Of a stretch of DNA of 64,000 nt, positions 62,622-64,000 are shown piece by piece. Positions within the stretch are counted from its first letter, which is position 1; every line of letters starts with the position of its first letter. This DNA is from Thinopyrum elongatum (Eukaryota; Streptophyta; Magnoliopsida; Poales; Poaceae), in the NCBI GenBank assembly GCA_011799875.1, contig CM022298.1, positions 727,538,181-727,602,180 on the forward strand, read 5' to 3'. Position numbers and translations under genes: made by a program. The notes under the pieces are model-generated. The model searched no databases, was not told the origin of the DNA, and saw only the letters and a list, made by a program, of their open reading frames with translations.

Positions 62622-63780
62622 ATATGTCCAAAATTCAAACTTTGACATATGATCAAATGTTGCATCTGTCAAAATTCAAAACTTTGACATATGATCAAAC
62701 TTTGATATATGATCAAATGTTGCATATGTCAAAATTCAAACTTTGACATATGATCAAACTTTGAATATTCACCGCGATATAAAATAATACATAGACTTGT
62801 TCGGGCGAGAGGGGGTTGATCGACGTCCCCCCTCATGTCGAAGTTACCGGAGTTATCTTCTAGTGTGTTGGGTGGCCTGAGAGTTTGTCGGGTTGGGGGG
62901 GGAGGGGGTAGGAGATCGACAACGCTTTTTTCTAGGGTTTGGTGGCCTCGAGAGTTGGTCACCCGTTTATCGAGAGGGGGGTGAACATTTTACCTTAGTA
63001 AACTTAGAAAAAAAATGTTATCGGGGAGGGGGTATATCGACCCCCCCCCCCCTCATGTCAAAGTTATCGGGGAGGGGCTTTATCGACAATGACATGACAT
63101 ATAGCACAAAACATATAAAAAATGTTATCGGGGCAGGGATATATACGACCCCCCCCCCTCATGTTGAAGTTATCGGGAGGGGGTATATCGAGAGGGGGGT
63201 GAACATTTACCTTAGTAACTTAGAAAAAAATGTTATCGGGGAGGGGGTATACGACCCCCCCCCCCTCAGGTCCAAGTTATCGGGGAGGGGCTATATCGAC
63301 AACGACATAACATAAGCCACATACATATAAAAAATGTTATCGGAGAGGGGTATATCGATCCCCCCCCCCCTCATGTTGAAGTTATCGGGGAGGGGGTTAT
63401 ATCGAGAGGGGGGTGAACATTTTACCTTATAACCTAGAAAAAAATGTTATCACGGGAGGGGGGATATCGACCACCCCCCCCCCTATGTCAAAAGTATCGG
63501 GGAGGGGCTATTCGACAACGACATAACATATAGCCACATACTACCTCCGTAAAAAACGAATATAGGGCATTTAGATACTATTTAGTAATCTAAACATCTA
63601 TATTGTTTACAGAGGGAGTACATATAAAAAAAATGTTATCGGGGAAGGGGTATATCGACCCTCCCCTCATGTTGAAGTTATCGGGGAGGGGGTAGGTTAT
63701 TTCGACAACGACATACAACAAGGAAAAAAATGTTATCGGGGAGGGGGATATCGACAACGAACTACATCATGAAAAAAATG
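62622..63780. repeat. Tandem repeats and GGGGAGGGGG array, third pass
   Basis: The attcaaactttgacatatga units (62622-62765) precede array units equivalent to 38937-39900. C-runs range from 8 to 12. A Stowaway MITE copy lies at 63541-63618. Confidence 0.75.
63541..63618. mobile_element. Stowaway-type MITE, third pass
   Basis: Equivalent to 46551-46631, starting ctacctccgt and ending cagagggag, with internal deletions. Confidence 0.7.
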
Positions 63781-64000
63781 ATATCATTATACATACATAG
63801 CCACATACATATATACATGGAAAAAAATGCTATGAAAAAATACATATATGAACAAAAAAATTATATACACATGAAACAAAAAAATACATATATGAACAAA
63901 AAGAATGCTCTGAACAAAAAAATTAATACAATTATGAACATCCATACTACATATAGCCACATAATACATATATACATTATAATATATGAACAAAAAATTC

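Larger units (their letters stand above)
47108..63999 (+). repeat. Third, error-rich pass: LARD internal domain to CACTA array
   Basis: This is collinear with 8744-16860 and then directly with 31820-40000, without the backward jump seen at 16907. Indels are denser than in the second pass. C-rich, A-rich or mixed homopolymer insertions appear (47757-47775, 56923-56937, 60451-60493). LTR variants match the 3' LTR of the first pass. Its continuity across the CTCCTC repeat suggests it reflects the true order of the locus. Confidence 0.85.
57602..63999 (-). mobile_element. ULP1-bearing CACTA, third pass, runs off the window
   Basis: Starts caactagtagaaaaaggcc (damaged terminus) with the same gtcccggttc subterminal repeats. 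It contains the gene remnant (58191-62018), the SNF2 palindrome (62130-62620) and the array (62800-63780), all collinear with 33808-40230. Confidence 0.8.

Overview
This window is intergenic, repeat-packed nuclear DNA from a large-genome grass, most likely Triticeae (wheat, Aegilops or barley relatives). The reasons are nested class I and class II elements at almost 100% density, CACTA termini of the CACTACTAGAAAAAGG type with fields of GGCGCACC or GTCCCGGTT subterminal repeats, a Stowaway MITE starting CTCCCTCCGTAAAC, and a LARD-type LTR retrotransposon with ~4.2 kb LTRs. I see no intact host gene, no tRNA or rRNA gene and nothing bacterial.

The layout at face value is as follows. 1-1795: flank without a recognisable gene. 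About 1741-15364: a Mutator-like element (MULE) whose transposase reading frame is split by a complete LARD retrotransposon (3125-15041, target duplication AAGCA). The LARD's 3' LTR carries a ~458 bp TIR element (10417-10874). 15365-16906: remnant of one CACTA element with another CACTA (GGCGCACC family) inserted in it. 16907-31819: a second, error-laden pass through 1796-16906. 30461-32322: the full 1.86 kb GGCGCACC CACTA with target duplication GAA. 32323-33351: the tail of the CACTA it interrupts. 33808-~40540: a larger CACTA with a spliced minus-strand gene (PF03004-like region, proline-rich linker, ULP1/C48 protease). It also holds a palindrome built from a captured SNF2 ATPase fragment, an ATC/GGGGAGGGGG tandem array and a Stowaway MITE. 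~40585-46457: part of another CACTA with a broken TNP2 transposase on the minus strand and 334-bp tandem repeats. 46458-46482: 25 Ns. 46483-47107: a clean piece of the tandem array. 47108-63999: a third, noisy pass starting inside the LARD internal domain (equivalent to ~8744) and running through to the tandem array.

The strongest structural conclusion is that the window contains three passes over one locus. The passes share diagnostic substitutions that distinguish the 5' from the 3' LTR, the same nested insertions and the same target duplications. They differ mainly by hundreds of 1-3 base indels and a few homopolymer insertions. That pattern fits unpolished long-read gap filling, not independent transposition. 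The third pass runs straight through the point where the first jumps back (16906/16907), so it probably shows the true order: MULE/LARD, CACTA, CACTA tail, ULP1-bearing CACTA, array.

The biologically most interesting items are the SNF2-derived hairpin at 38267-38768, which could yield small RNAs against a chromatin-remodeller gene; phase-compatible candidate exons inside the LARD LTRs; a W-box cluster and repeated mini-hairpins in the same LTRs; and a ULP1-type gene whose first reading frame is cut by one in-frame amber codon.
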